In this document: piece after piece, positions 6,493 to 13,526 of the stretch
How positions within the stretch are numbered: position 1 is the stretch's first letter
How the letters are laid out: the number at the start of each line of letters is the position of its first letter
Assembly: GCA_003529705.1 (NCBI GenBank)
Contig: DPVA01000083.1
Span: 1-26,931 of the forward strand
DNA length: 26,931 nt
Source of the DNA: Gammaproteobacteria bacterium
GTDB taxonomy: Bacteria > Pseudomonadota > Gammaproteobacteria > Arenicellales > UBA868
Direction of reading: 5' to 3'
Made by a program: the position numbers and the translations under genes
The notes under the pieces: model-generated
The model's database searches: none
What the model was told of the DNA's origin: nothing
What the model saw: the letters and a program-made list of their open reading frames with translations, nothing else

Positions 6493-8253
6493 CTACTCCC
6501 CCAGGGCCAGGCCCTCACGCCGCGGATCCGCTCCACCCAGAAGCCTTCCCGAGGGAAGTAGTTGGATCATGTGCAGGCCGCTATTCATATCTCGGATCTG
6601 GACCTCGTGTCCTAAATCTGTCAGGGCGGTCTTTATTATTTCTGCATCGAGGTGTGATTCCAGGTCTGTTCTTCCATTGCGGTTGCAAAAGTGGGGCATT
6701 GACACTGCCTGCTGCGGGTTCATCTTCCAGTCCATTACGCCAACGAGTGCCTGAACAACATAACAGATAATCCGGCTGCCCCCGGGTGATCCTGCCACAA
6801 GCACCGGTGTGCCCGTGGAATCAAAGACAATTGTGGGCGCCATCGAACTGCGAGGTCGTTTGCCGCCCTCAACCCGGTTGGCAATAAGTCTTCCTGCTTT
6901 ACTCGATCTGAAAGAGAAATCCGTCATCTCATTATTAAGTAAAAACCCCTGAGTCATGAGCATGCTGCCAAACCCTGATTCGATCGTTGTCGTCATTGAG
7001 ACTATGTTTCCCTTAGTGTCGACGATACTGAGATGACTGGTGCCTGCTGACTCAAACTGCTGCATCGACGCCTGCGCGGTGCTTATGCCCGGCGGCTGAC
7101 CCGGCAACGCCTTGCCCATAGAAGTTGATGGATGAATGAGTTGACTCCGGCCTTGCAGGTAGTCCGCACTCAGCAGTCCCTCTACCGGAACCGGAACAAA
7201 GTCGCTGTCTGCCATATAACGCGCACGATCGGCAAAGGCCAGGCGCGACGCCTCCAGTATCAGGTGAATGCCTTCGGGACTGGCTCCCAGGTCCTTGAGA
7301 TCGAAGCGTTCAATGAGCTGAAGAATCTGACCGACTGTCAGCGCTCCCGAACTTGGCGGACCCATTCCGCATACCGCCTTACCACGATAACGGGCACATA
7401 CAGGTGGTCTCGACAAGGTCGCGTACTCGGCAAGATCCTGGGATGTCATCAATGATGGCTTGGTGGAATCACCTTTCAGCGATTCGATCAGTCTTGCACC
7501 GATCACGCCTTCGTAAAAGGGCGTAATGCCTTCGTTTGCAATGATCTCTAGGGTTTTTGCAAAAGCACGATTGGTCAGGTGATGACCCGCAGGAAGGGGG
7601 TTGCCTTGTTCAGTAAAAAAATATTCTCGGGTAGCTTTGAAGCGCTGCAAAGAAGCTTGCGCCCCTTTGATTGATTTGGCCATTCGGGGCGAGACGGAGA
7701 ATCCTTTGCGCGAAAGTGCGATTGCCGGCGCAAAAAGATCTGCCCAGGAGTGATTACCGAACCGCTGATGCACTGTATGCAGTAGATGCAGGGTGCCGGG
7801 GACACCCACCGCTTTTGGCCCTAGCCGTGCCTCACGCCACTTTATGATCTTCCCGCCGTCATCTTTAAAGTAATCAGAATTTGCCGCCGCCGGAGCTGTT
7901 TCCCTCCCGTCGAAACTGAAGAGAGTTCGATTTTCGGCGTCCCAGTAGAGCATGAATGCACCACCTCCAATTCCCGAAGACTGAGGCTCGACAAGATTCA
8001 AGATGAGTTGTGCTACTACGGCTGCATCGACCGCGGAACCATTATTTTTGAGTACGGTGTTTGCCGCCTGGGTTGCAAGCGGATGGGCAGTTACGGCCAT
8101 GAACTGGCTTGCGAAGGCCGCTTCTTTGCTCTGCCAACCCGTTGCCGGCTCAGGGTCAGGTACTGAGGCTGCTGCAGATGCAATGATGGATCCGATGAAC
8201 AACAGGATAGTCCCCACCAGCGTTTTTCGGTTAGCTAAAGAACAAAGTTTCAT
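6493..8253 (-). CDS. ggt: Gamma-glutamyltransferase (glutathione hydrolase), exported
   Basis: A 586-residue Ntn-hydrolase proenzyme. Residues 1-30 form a signal peptide (positive start, hydrophobic TILLFIGSIIASAAA), so it acts in the periplasm or outside. It is made as one chain and self-cleaved before the catalytic threonine, here T405 in SAGTSHLSIVD. Other family residues: SGIGGGAFMLYWD, the glutamate-binding Arg of FDGRETAPA (R117), NNEMTDFSF, and VAGSPGGSRI. It cleaves the gamma-glutamyl bond of glutathione and conjugates. The RDD-protein gene lies 36 bp upstream on the same strand, so the two are probably co-transcribed. Being end to end with gshB places synthesis and breakdown of glutathione side by side. 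Confidence 0.96.
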   Translation of the reverse strand: MKLCSLANRKTLVGTILLFIGSIIASAAASVPDPEPATGWQSKEAAFASQFMAVTAHPLATQAANTVLKNNGSAVDAAVVAQLILNLVEPQSSGIGGGAFMLYWDAENRTLFSFDGRETAPAAANSDYFKDDGGKIIKWREARLGPKAVGVPGTLHLLHTVHQRFGNHSWADLFAPAIALSRKGFSVSPRMAKSIKGAQASLQRFKATREYFFTEQGNPLPAGHHLTNRAFAKTLEIIANEGITPFYEGVIGARLIESLKGDSTKPSLMTSQDLAEYATLSRPPVCARYRGKAVCGMGPPSSGALTVGQILQLIERFDLKDLGASPEGIHLILEASRLAFADRARYMADSDFVPVPVEGLLSADYLQGRSQLIHPSTSMGKALPGQPPGISTAQASMQQFESAGTSHLSIVDTKGNIVSMTTTIESGFGSMLMTQGFLLNNEMTDFSFRSSKAGRLIANRVEGGKRPRSSMAPTIVFDSTGTPVLVAGSPGGSRIICYVVQALVGVMDWKMNPQQAVSMPHFCNRNGRTDLESHLDAEIIKTALTDLGHEVQIRDMNSGLHMIQLLPSGRLLGGADPRREGLALGE

Positions 8254-8289
8254 AGGTTGTGCTGGAAGGTGGCTCCAATGGACAGGGTG

Positions 8290-8754
8290 TTAATCTTTCG
8301 ACGTGGTGGTTTTTGGGGATGCTTTGGGGTGCCATATCACACGGGTGCAGCAGAGCCTGTCCCAGTTGCTGTATTTGGAGTCAGCCGGCATCCAGAAAAA
8401 GCCAAGTCCTAGTGTCACACTCGAGATACACAGCCCGGTAAAGCGCTTCAGCGCATGACCCCAACCGATCGTATGTCCGCTCAACTGGATCACCCTTATC
8501 CGCCAGGCCTTCATGCCCAGAGTCTGTCCGTCGTTGACCCAGAAACCACCAAAATAGATGAAGCACACGCTTAATAAATAGATACGCTTTACCCACAGTG
8601 CGAGCAGAGTTTCCCCGGCAATCTGATCGAACCAGGGCAGCGGCAAGGCTGCGATAAATAAGAGACCTAAAAGTACAAAGATATCGTAGAGCAATGCACC
8701 CAAACGCCGACCCATCCCTGCGTCGGGATTACTCGCACGAGAGGTCTCGCTCAT
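8290..8754 (-). CDS. RDD family membrane protein
   Basis: A 154-residue inner-membrane protein. The motif GRRLGALLYDIFVLLGLLF at about residues 15-33 is the first helix of an RDD domain, with RR-A-YD in place of the name-giving R-D-D. A second segment, RIYLLSVCFIYFGGFW, follows, then the conserved GQTLGMKAWRIRV loop at about residues 76-88. A third hydrophobic stretch is around LCISSVTLGLGFFWMP. Function of the family is mostly unknown; some members are thought to be transporters. It precedes ggt by 36 bp, so they are likely one operon. The upstream region (8755-8873) holds a perfect DnaA-box sequence. Confidence 0.85.
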   Translation of the reverse strand: MSETSRASNPDAGMGRRLGALLYDIFVLLGLLFIAALPLPWFDQIAGETLLALWVKRIYLLSVCFIYFGGFWVNDGQTLGMKAWRIRVIQLSGHTIGWGHALKRFTGLCISSVTLGLGFFWMPADSKYSNWDRLCCTRVIWHPKASPKTTTSKD

Positions 8755-8809
8755 GAAATCAGGAGCTTGGCCTCAGCTCGGGTATCTGAAAAGCACTCAG
8801 GAACACCGG

Positions 8810-8840
8810 TTATCCAGCACTTTCTAACAAGTTATCCACA
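8810..8840 (+). promoter_or_regulatory. DnaA-box-like pair upstream of the RDD/ggt operon
   Basis: TTATCCACA at 8832-8840 is the perfect consensus DnaA box. TTATCCAGC at 8810-8818 matches seven of nine positions in the same orientation, 22 bp away. The pair lies between the start of the minus-strand RDD gene (8754) and the tRNA 3' end (8874). Nothing else suggests a replication origin (no dnaA/dnaN, no AT-rich unwinding element), so a regulatory role or chance is more likely. Confidence 0.4.
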
Positions 8841-8873
8841 AGTTTATGAACAATCAGCAAGCATTAAGTGAAA

Positions 8874-9186
8874 TGGCGTCCCCGGCAAGATTCGAACTTG
8901 CGACCTATCGCTTCATACCCCTTCAGTTTTCACTGCCAGCCCTGCCCGGGTCCGTTTGGGGTCTGGACTTTATCTTCACCGATGGGCAAAACGCCCGTAG
9001 GTGCTGCCCGTCAAGTCTCTACACCTTCCCACACCTTCTCTGCCGAAAGTGGGCTTGGCTCGGTATTGCCACCACCAAATGTGCTGAGGTTTCACCGAGT
9101 TTGAGCAGATTCACGCAGACTGTTTCCAGATGCTGGTGCCCAGTTACCTAGGAGGCGATTGCTCTATCCTGCTGAGCTACGGGGAC
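8874..9186 (-). tRNA. tRNA-Arg(CCU), interrupted by a group I intron
   Basis: Read on the minus strand. The 5' exon is 9186-9150 and the 3' exon 8913-8874. Acceptor stem GTCCCCG pairs with CGGGGAC; discriminator G; CCA is encoded (8876-8874). The D arm is GCTC-AGCAGGATA-GAGC. The anticodon stem ATCGC (9159-9155) pairs with GCGAT (8911-8907) and encloses the loop CTCCTAA once the intron is removed, giving anticodon CCT. The variable loop is AGGTC. The T arm is GCAAG-TTCGAAT-CTTGC. All four helices pair fully, so the spliced tRNA (77 nt with CCA) looks functional. The gene depends on intron splicing for a usable anticodon loop. An extended -10 element lies just upstream at 9204-9196. Confidence 0.96.
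8914..9149 (-). ncRNA. Self-splicing group I intron (IC3-like) in the anticodon loop
   Basis: This 236-nt insertion follows U36 of the anticodon CCU, and its last base is G (complement of 8914), as group I introns require. P1 can be drawn as CCU|AG (exon|intron) pairing with CUGGG over a GUAA tetraloop (9147-9144), placing the splice-site U opposite G. Core segments strongly resemble those of the Azoarcus and cyanobacterial tRNA introns: CUCGGUGAAACCU, GGCAAUACCGAGCCAAG, GAAGGUGUAGAGACUUGACGG (shown here in parts), and AAAGUCCAG, whose AGUC pairs with GACU to form P7, the guanosine-binding helix. No homing endonuclease fits in it. Such introns are known in tRNA-Arg(CCU) of Agrobacterium and tRNA-Ile of Azoarcus. 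Confidence 0.95.
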
Positions 9187-9195
9187 GCAGTGGTC

Positions 9196-9204
9196 AGTAT
9201 ACCA
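9196..9204 (-). promoter_or_regulatory. Extended -10 promoter element of tRNA-Arg
   Basis: On the minus strand the sequence is TGGTATACT, an extended -10 (TG-N-TATACT) ending 9 bp before the first tRNA base at 9186. No strong -35 is seen 16-18 bp upstream (best TTTCGC), which fits an extended -10 promoter. Confidence 0.55.
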
Positions 9205-9339
9205 AGGTGGGTAATCGGGCGAAAAACGCCATTAAAAAAATTAGAAAGATATAAACGCGGGGATTCTTGAACCTGGAACAGGGTTCCGGATATCGGGGCA
9301 ACGGGACTATTGTCGAGGCAGGCAGGCGTCCGACCAGTG

Positions 9340-9933
9340 TAGTGCCACGTAACAAACCAAAATCCGGAACGGTTTGGAAAGATTCGAGCATACCAAGTGA
9401 TGCACAAACGTCGGTCAGATCAGGATCTCACCAGCTCAAGGTCTACACGATATTCGGGGTCGACCTGACCATCAGCCTTGATTACGGTCATATTGGCCTG
9501 GCCCGGGGGTCAAAAAAGAGATCGCCCCTGGGGTGCGATCGGCTCGGCTTGGTAGGGCAACCGGAACTTCAGGCAAAGAAACATAATAAGCGTCTGAGAG
9601 CCAGCAGTGCGGATAATTATGCAGGTTATGGTAACCACCAAAGCGGTTGATATTGACCCAGCCCTGCAGATGTCAGTCGACTTGGCAATCGATTCCACAG
9701 TGTTCTATGTAGCGCATCACGGCATGGTTGGTGCATTGGCGAGACCACGACAGCGCGGAATTTTCCGAGGTCAACAGTTTACGATCCAGGTCATCCGCAG
9801 TCTGATCAGATCGTTCGGCATCAAGACGCGTAATTTCATCTGCCAGTGCTGCGTTAATAGCGTCGTCCGCGGGAAACCGAGTACGCATCAGCCCGGCGGA
9901 CTACCAGGTCGGGAACTGTGGTTGTTCTGCCAT
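9340..9933 (-). pseudogene. Decayed 2OG-Fe(II) oxygenase gene (PF13759-like)
   Basis: Minus-strand translation from the ATG at 9933 gives MAEQPQFPTW, then a TAG (9903-9901), then RTRFPADDAINAALADEIT to a TGA (9675-9673). In the same frame it continues as GWVNINRFGGYHNLHNY and LSDAYYVSLPEV, then GAISF. These resemble the core of putative 2OG-Fe(II) oxygenases (WaNvNrpG...LHnHp...SGvYYV...dPR). A frameshift near the T-run at 9512-9517 moves the reading to NMTVIKADGQVDPEYRVDLE, ending at a stop at 9422-9420. Further decayed sequence (FVTWHYTGR) may extend to about 9340. With two in-frame stops and at least one frameshift, no functional enzyme is expected. Boundaries are approximate and the family call rests on motif memory. 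Confidence 0.6.
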
Positions 9934-10004
9934 AGACCGAGTGGAAGGAACAATGTGCTCGGTGGATATAATTATCCTACGAAAGCAGAAATTGGGTGTT
10001 ATTC

Positions 10005-11186
10005 ATGAATCCTCGTCTGCATTTTGCCTTCCTCAATGTCGGTCATTTCATTGATCACCTGCTGCCCTTGGTTTTCGCTACCGCTGCAGCGTTGGCACTG
10101 ACCCGGGAATGGGGCATGAGTTATGCGCAGCTTATTCCCTACGCAACACCAGCACTGGTGGTATTTGGCCTCGGCGCTCTGCCGGCAGGATGGCTAGCCG
10201 ATCGTTGGAGCCGTGAAAAGATGATGGTAATTTTCTTTTTCGGTATCGGGGCGAGTGCAATGGCTACCGCTCTGGCCGATACGCCCCTGACGATGGCTTT
10301 GGGTCTTTTTGCTATCGGCGTTTTTGGTTCGATTTATCATCCGGTGGGGCTCGCCATGGTCATTCAAGGGCGTAGTCGAACCGGCATACCGCTCGCCATT
10401 AACGGGATGTTTGGTAATCTGGGGGTAGCCTGCGCAGCACTTTTCACCAGTCTTCTGATTGGAGTCTCTGGGTGGCGGGCCGCCTTCGTCTGGCCTGGGG
10501 CCATCGCGGTATTGCTGGGAGTCGTTTACCTGACTTGTCTTCGATATGCGCAGCGGGGCGCTGTTCCGAATAGTGAGGGCAACGGAGTTGCAAAAAATCT
10601 CCCCGCTTTCACCCGTGAAATGCTCATCCGGGTTTTAATTGTGGTCTTCGTGTCTACCGCCCTCGGAGGCCTGATTTTCCAGAGTACGACTTTTGCTCTG
10701 CCAAAGGTGATTGACGAACGTCTCACGGTTTCCGTCACTGGCGTTGGCTGGTATGTGTTCAGTATCTTTGCACTGGCATCGCTGGGCCAGTTGGTTGTCG
10801 GATACTTGGTCGACCGCCTGCCGTTAAAGGGTGTGTTTCTCGTTGTTGCTGCTGGTCAGTGCCTTTTTGCCCTGGTGCTGGTGGGTTCCAGCGGCATTTC
10901 GACTGTTTTTGCCTCTGTCGCATTTATGCTGGTGGTATTCGCTCAGATTCCGATTAACGATGTGTTGATCGGTCGCTTCACTAGCAGCGAGTGGCGCAGT
11001 AGGGCATTGGCTGCCCGTTACATCATCACGTTTTCGGTGAGTGCAACGGCGATACCCATGATCGCGTGGACTCATAACAACTGGGGTTTTGACGCATTTT
11101 TCCTGATTCTGGCCGGTGTTGCCATCACCGTCTTCGGGTTTGTGTATTTATTACCCAGGGTGGAGGCTTTGCAGAAAACATCTTGA
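10005..11186 (+). CDS. MFS transporter, fosmidomycin-resistance-like
   Basis: A 393-residue inner-membrane protein with a dozen hydrophobic segments. The start MNPRLHFAFLNVGHFIDHLL carries the N-terminal His/Asp pattern typical of the Fsr-like branch. LPAGWLADRWSREKMM at about residues 60-75 is the MFS signature loop between helices 2 and 3, with its repeat-half counterpart VGYLVDRLPLKG at about residues 265-276. IGVFGSIYHPVGLAMV in helix 4 is also typical. It should export a small molecule using the proton gradient; the substrate is unknown. I prefer the ATG at 10005 over the GTG at 9996, three codons upstream, on ATG preference; neither has a strong ribosome binding site. It stands alone between the decayed oxygenase gene and a gene-poor stretch. 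Confidence 0.88.
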   Translation: MNPRLHFAFLNVGHFIDHLLPLVFATAAALALTREWGMSYAQLIPYATPALVVFGLGALPAGWLADRWSREKMMVIFFFGIGASAMATALADTPLTMALGLFAIGVFGSIYHPVGLAMVIQGRSRTGIPLAINGMFGNLGVACAALFTSLLIGVSGWRAAFVWPGAIAVLLGVVYLTCLRYAQRGAVPNSEGNGVAKNLPAFTREMLIRVLIVVFVSTALGGLIFQSTTFALPKVIDERLTVSVTGVGWYVFSIFALASLGQLVVGYLVDRLPLKGVFLVVAAGQCLFALVLVGSSGISTVFASVAFMLVVFAQIPINDVLIGRFTSSEWRSRALAARYIITFSVSATAIPMIAWTHNNWGFDAFFLILAGVAITVFGFVYLLPRVEALQKTS

Positions 11187-11721
11187 GCCACCCCTGGGAG
11201 AAGCGTATTGGATCGTTGAAAATATCTAGAAAAACAGGCAGGCTCGGCTTGAGGCGGAAAGAGAGATGGTCTAGGCGTATGGGGGCCACAGTTCGGTATC
11301 ATCCCGGACAGTCGAAATAGATATTCCACGGAGAATAGTGAAAATGATAGGCCCATCTTCGGTAAACTTGCGGTCTTAACAAACTGGCAGCTGCATTTCG
11401 AGAAGGAGTCAAATGCTAATCGGTCAACTCCGGTTCAAACCCTGACGGCCTTGGTCAAAAACGGAAAAGCAAGATGTGTAATCGAAAGATACAGGTTCGA
11501 GCCCGAGCGGCCGTAAAAAATTATTTTGTTTGCTTTTCATGCTAAACCCTGGCCCCTAACAAATGAAGTCTACTGTGATTGAGTTTATGAAAACCTTTTT
11601 ATCCTTTGATCAGAGCCTCTTGCCAACTTACATATTAAATGGTGGTGGTCGAAGTTCGCCCGTGTGCCTTGCACGGCTGATGCTTTCACAAGGAAAATCG
11701 CGATCACCCGCTACATGGATC
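11187..11721. other. Gene-poor stretch before the exported-protein gene
   Basis: No convincing gene is seen in these 535 bases apart from a possible N-terminal extension of the next gene. The stretch contains two tRNA-3'-end-like remnants (separate entry) followed by an AT-rich run, AAAAAATTATTTTG at about 11515-11528. No IS ends, integrase remnant or clear terminator was found. Confidence 0.5.
11412..11512 (+). other. Two degenerate tRNA-like 3' halves
   Basis: GGTTCAAACCCTGACGGCC (11432-11450) and GGTTCGAGCCCGAGCGGCC (11494-11512) both look like a T-loop followed by an acceptor strand. They are preceded by TGCTAATC and by GATGTGTAATCGAAAGATA respectively, reminiscent of anticodon arms (the second like tRNA-Thr(TGU)). 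The T stems pair poorly and no 5' halves can be found, so neither is a working tRNA. They may be relics of tRNAs or of integration sites near the start of the secretion island. Confidence 0.3.
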
Positions 11722-12441
11722 ATGCGAGTACTTATCGTGGGCATTATCGCAACTTCGTTCGCGTTTACCGAGGTGTCCCAGGCGGGAACATTGCTTACTA
11801 AGGACGAGAAGGAGGGTTTAACAGGGGTCTATTCCTTTAAAGGTCCGTTTAAGGAATTCCAAGTTGAGGTGATTCTGGAATTTTACCAGGATGATGCAAA
11901 TAATTTAAAAGCAGGAGGGAAAGCTCGGATCAGCGACTGGCCGGAAGGAGAATGGACAGCCGAAGAGTTCCACAGCTTTCGACGTCTGTCGGCGAGCGAA
12001 TGGGAGCAGGGATGGGGCGTAACAGAGATGGCTGGCCAGCGCTGCGATTCGGATCGAGTCTGCATCGTCGCAGTTAACGAGCGGAGTTCTGATGATGATC
12101 GAATGTCTGTCTTCAGATTGATGCAGTTTACTCAGGATTTTGGTACTTTCCAGAGCTATACGGTCCCCAGAAAGGGAGAGCCTGGTTATCTTGGGGTGGT
12201 TCTCACAAGGTTAGTTGACGAACAGGAAACCCACGCTGAGGACTCAACCGCGGGCAGTACAGGTAATACTTCAATTCAGCCTTCGCTGGAGGTGGTGCAC
12301 CTTCAGATGGAACTCGCATTCTGGCAGTCTGTTGAGCGTCATGGAGGCCTATCCATGTTTAATGCTTATCTGGCGAAGTATCCCGATGGCGTGTTTTCCG
12401 CGATCGCTAAACTGAAGATTCAGCAACTCGGAAAAAGCTAG
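11722..12441 (+). CDS. Exported hypothetical protein
   Basis: A 239-residue protein starting MRVLIVGIIATSFAFTEVSQAG, a signal peptide, hence periplasmic or secreted. The open frame extends back to an ATG at 11563, but the extra 53 residues would put the signal peptide inside the chain, so I choose 11722; neither start has a good ribosome binding site. The middle (about residues 25-165) looks beta-rich with no family I recognise; a CDSDRVC pair could form a disulfide. The last 40 residues (ELAFWQSVERHGGLSMFNAY ... YPDGVFSAIAKLKIQQL) resemble a helical tail seen at the end of caspase-like and repeat proteins. It is convergent with the lipoprotein gene. Link to the secretion system is only by position. 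Confidence 0.65.
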   Translation: MRVLIVGIIATSFAFTEVSQAGTLLTKDEKEGLTGVYSFKGPFKEFQVEVILEFYQDDANNLKAGGKARISDWPEGEWTAEEFHSFRRLSASEWEQGWGVTEMAGQRCDSDRVCIVAVNERSSDDDRMSVFRLMQFTQDFGTFQSYTVPRKGEPGYLGVVLTRLVDEQETHAEDSTAGSTGNTSIQPSLEVVHLQMELAFWQSVERHGGLSMFNAYLAKYPDGVFSAIAKLKIQQLGKS

Positions 12442-12564
12442 TTGCCCCAAGGCGCGTGGGCGTCGCTGAGCGCTGGTATTTGCTTTAGTTACGGGAACTG
12501 ATTCAAATCCACCGCGGACGCGTTTGCAGATTCATTCTCCGTTGTGGAAACCTCCCTCCACAGG

Positions 12565-13131
12565 CTATTCCGGGCTGCTGGCATGTTTAGGGGTAGAGAA
12601 CTTTTGTTCTGGATTCTGAATGCCGTACTTTGTCCTGAGGGTGAGTGTGATGAAGTGCGGATCGTAGATATGATGATCGATGTTGGGCTGTTTCTTGAAA
12701 CACAGGATTCGGTTCACAACATCCGGCTTTTGTAAAAAATAGGTGTCCCCGGAAGCGGTAGAAAAATTTCCATAGACGCTGATCGGGTGCATGAGTTTTT
12801 GCCCGTCAAGGTAGCTAATTTCGACTTCGGTGGTGTCTTCCCCCAGGGCATTTTCTTTCGCGTCGATAATTGTGAAAAATGTACACTGGTGGGATAGCGC
12901 GACTTCCGCCGAGCGAAGCAGGGCGTAGTCCACGACGGCTTCGCGCTTGGTAAATCCGTTACCTTTGAACCGAACCTCATAGACATCTTTTTCAATTATT
13001 TTTTCAGAATATCCACCAAGGAAACCCCATTTCTGGCTTTTGTATGGTGTGGGCATACATCCTGAGGTCAAAGTAAACCCTAAAGATACGATAAAAATTA
13101 GGAAGGTCCGGATAATCATTTTAGGTTTCAT
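12565..13131 (-). CDS. Lipoprotein, CC0125/CC1285-like family
   Basis: A 188-residue protein with a lipoprotein signal peptide: a positive start, hydrophobic FLIFIVSLGF, and the lipobox LTSGC with the acylated Cys at about residue 25. The next residue is Met rather than Asp, so outer-membrane sorting is expected. The motifs GFLGGYSEKIIEKDVYEVRFKGN (in parts) and DYALLRSAEVALSHQCTFF match the small CC0125/CC1285 lipoprotein family, whose function is unknown. It faces away from the secretion operon and shares the 395-bp gap 13132-13526 with it. A role in the envelope is probable; nothing in it is specific to type VI secretion. Confidence 0.75.
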   Translation of the reverse strand: MKPKMIIRTFLIFIVSLGFTLTSGCMPTPYKSQKWGFLGGYSEKIIEKDVYEVRFKGNGFTKREAVVDYALLRSAEVALSHQCTFFTIIDAKENALGEDTTEVEISYLDGQKLMHPISVYGNFSTASGDTYFLQKPDVVNRILCFKKQPNIDHHIYDPHFITLTLRTKYGIQNPEQKFSTPKHASSPE

Positions 13132-13337
13132 CAGTTGTGCATGTCAGAAAATTCCCTTGACACCTTGGACAAGGCATCGTCTCAGTCAGAGTCTAGGCGA
13201 ACCAATCCGCTGGCGAAACAGGGACCTGATAATACTCTCCCCAAAGCTCCCCAATCCACATAAAGACTCAGTGAAATGTAAGGAAAGAGAACTATGCCGG
13301 TGAAAATACGATGAAAACCAGAAGTCCCGAAGGTGCG

Positions 13338-13365
13338 GCAGTTGATCCCCACTGGCAGTTGATCA
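13338..13365 (+). repeat. 11-bp direct repeat upstream of the T6SS operon
   Basis: GGCAGTTGATC occurs at 13338-13348 and again at 13355-13365, a 17-bp period. The copies lie 30-57 bp upstream of the candidate -35 at 13395, a usual position for activator binding. A regulator site is inferred. Confidence 0.45.
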
Positions 13366-13394
13366 GAAAAATTGCCTGGTTCCCTCAAAAAACA

Positions 13395-13423
13395 TTGACG
13401 TTGGACGTGCAGTTTTTGAAAAT
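13395..13423 (+). promoter_or_regulatory. Candidate sigma70 promoter for the T6SS operon
   Basis: TTGACG (13395-13400), a 17-bp spacer, and GAAAAT (13418-13423) give a plausible sigma70 promoter about 100 bp before the tagH start. CATAAT at 13429-13434 is a better -10 but has no -35 at a good distance. Confidence 0.35.
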
Positions 13424-13526
13424 TTCGGCATAATCACACGTTATTGGTTTTACGCTGTCTTGATCACGGTCGGGCTTCTTGTCAGGTTGCTGAAGATAGC
13501 TAGTAAGAGGATTTAACCCCGATTCG

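Larger units (their letters stand above)
13132..13526. promoter_or_regulatory. Divergent intergenic region between lipoprotein and T6SS operon
   Basis: This 395-bp gap should hold the promoters of both flanking units. It contains an 11-bp direct repeat (13338-13365) and a candidate sigma70 promoter (13395-13423), each entered separately. No open frame here shows recognisable protein character. Confidence 0.5.

Noticed and set aside
8810..8840. Replication origin at the DnaA boxes
   Set aside because: Only two boxes, no dnaA/dnaN/gidA genes and no AT-rich unwinding region.
8846..9151. Open reading frames across the tRNA/intron region
   Set aside because: They overlap the split tRNA and its intron and show no protein-family character; the RNA explanation accounts for every conserved segment.
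9267..10008. Plus-strand open frames at 9267-9650 and 9607-10008
   Set aside because: They are antisense to a decayed oxygenase gene and have no recognisable family or good start signals.
11270..11515. tmRNA or intact tRNA in the gene-poor gap
   Set aside because: The tRNA-like 3' ends have poorly paired T stems and no matching 5' acceptor strands; no tmRNA tag reading frame is visible.
13182..13388. Short minus-strand open frame in the lipoprotein-tagH gap
   Set aside because: No ribosome binding site or family character; it overlaps the direct repeats and is better explained as regulatory DNA.
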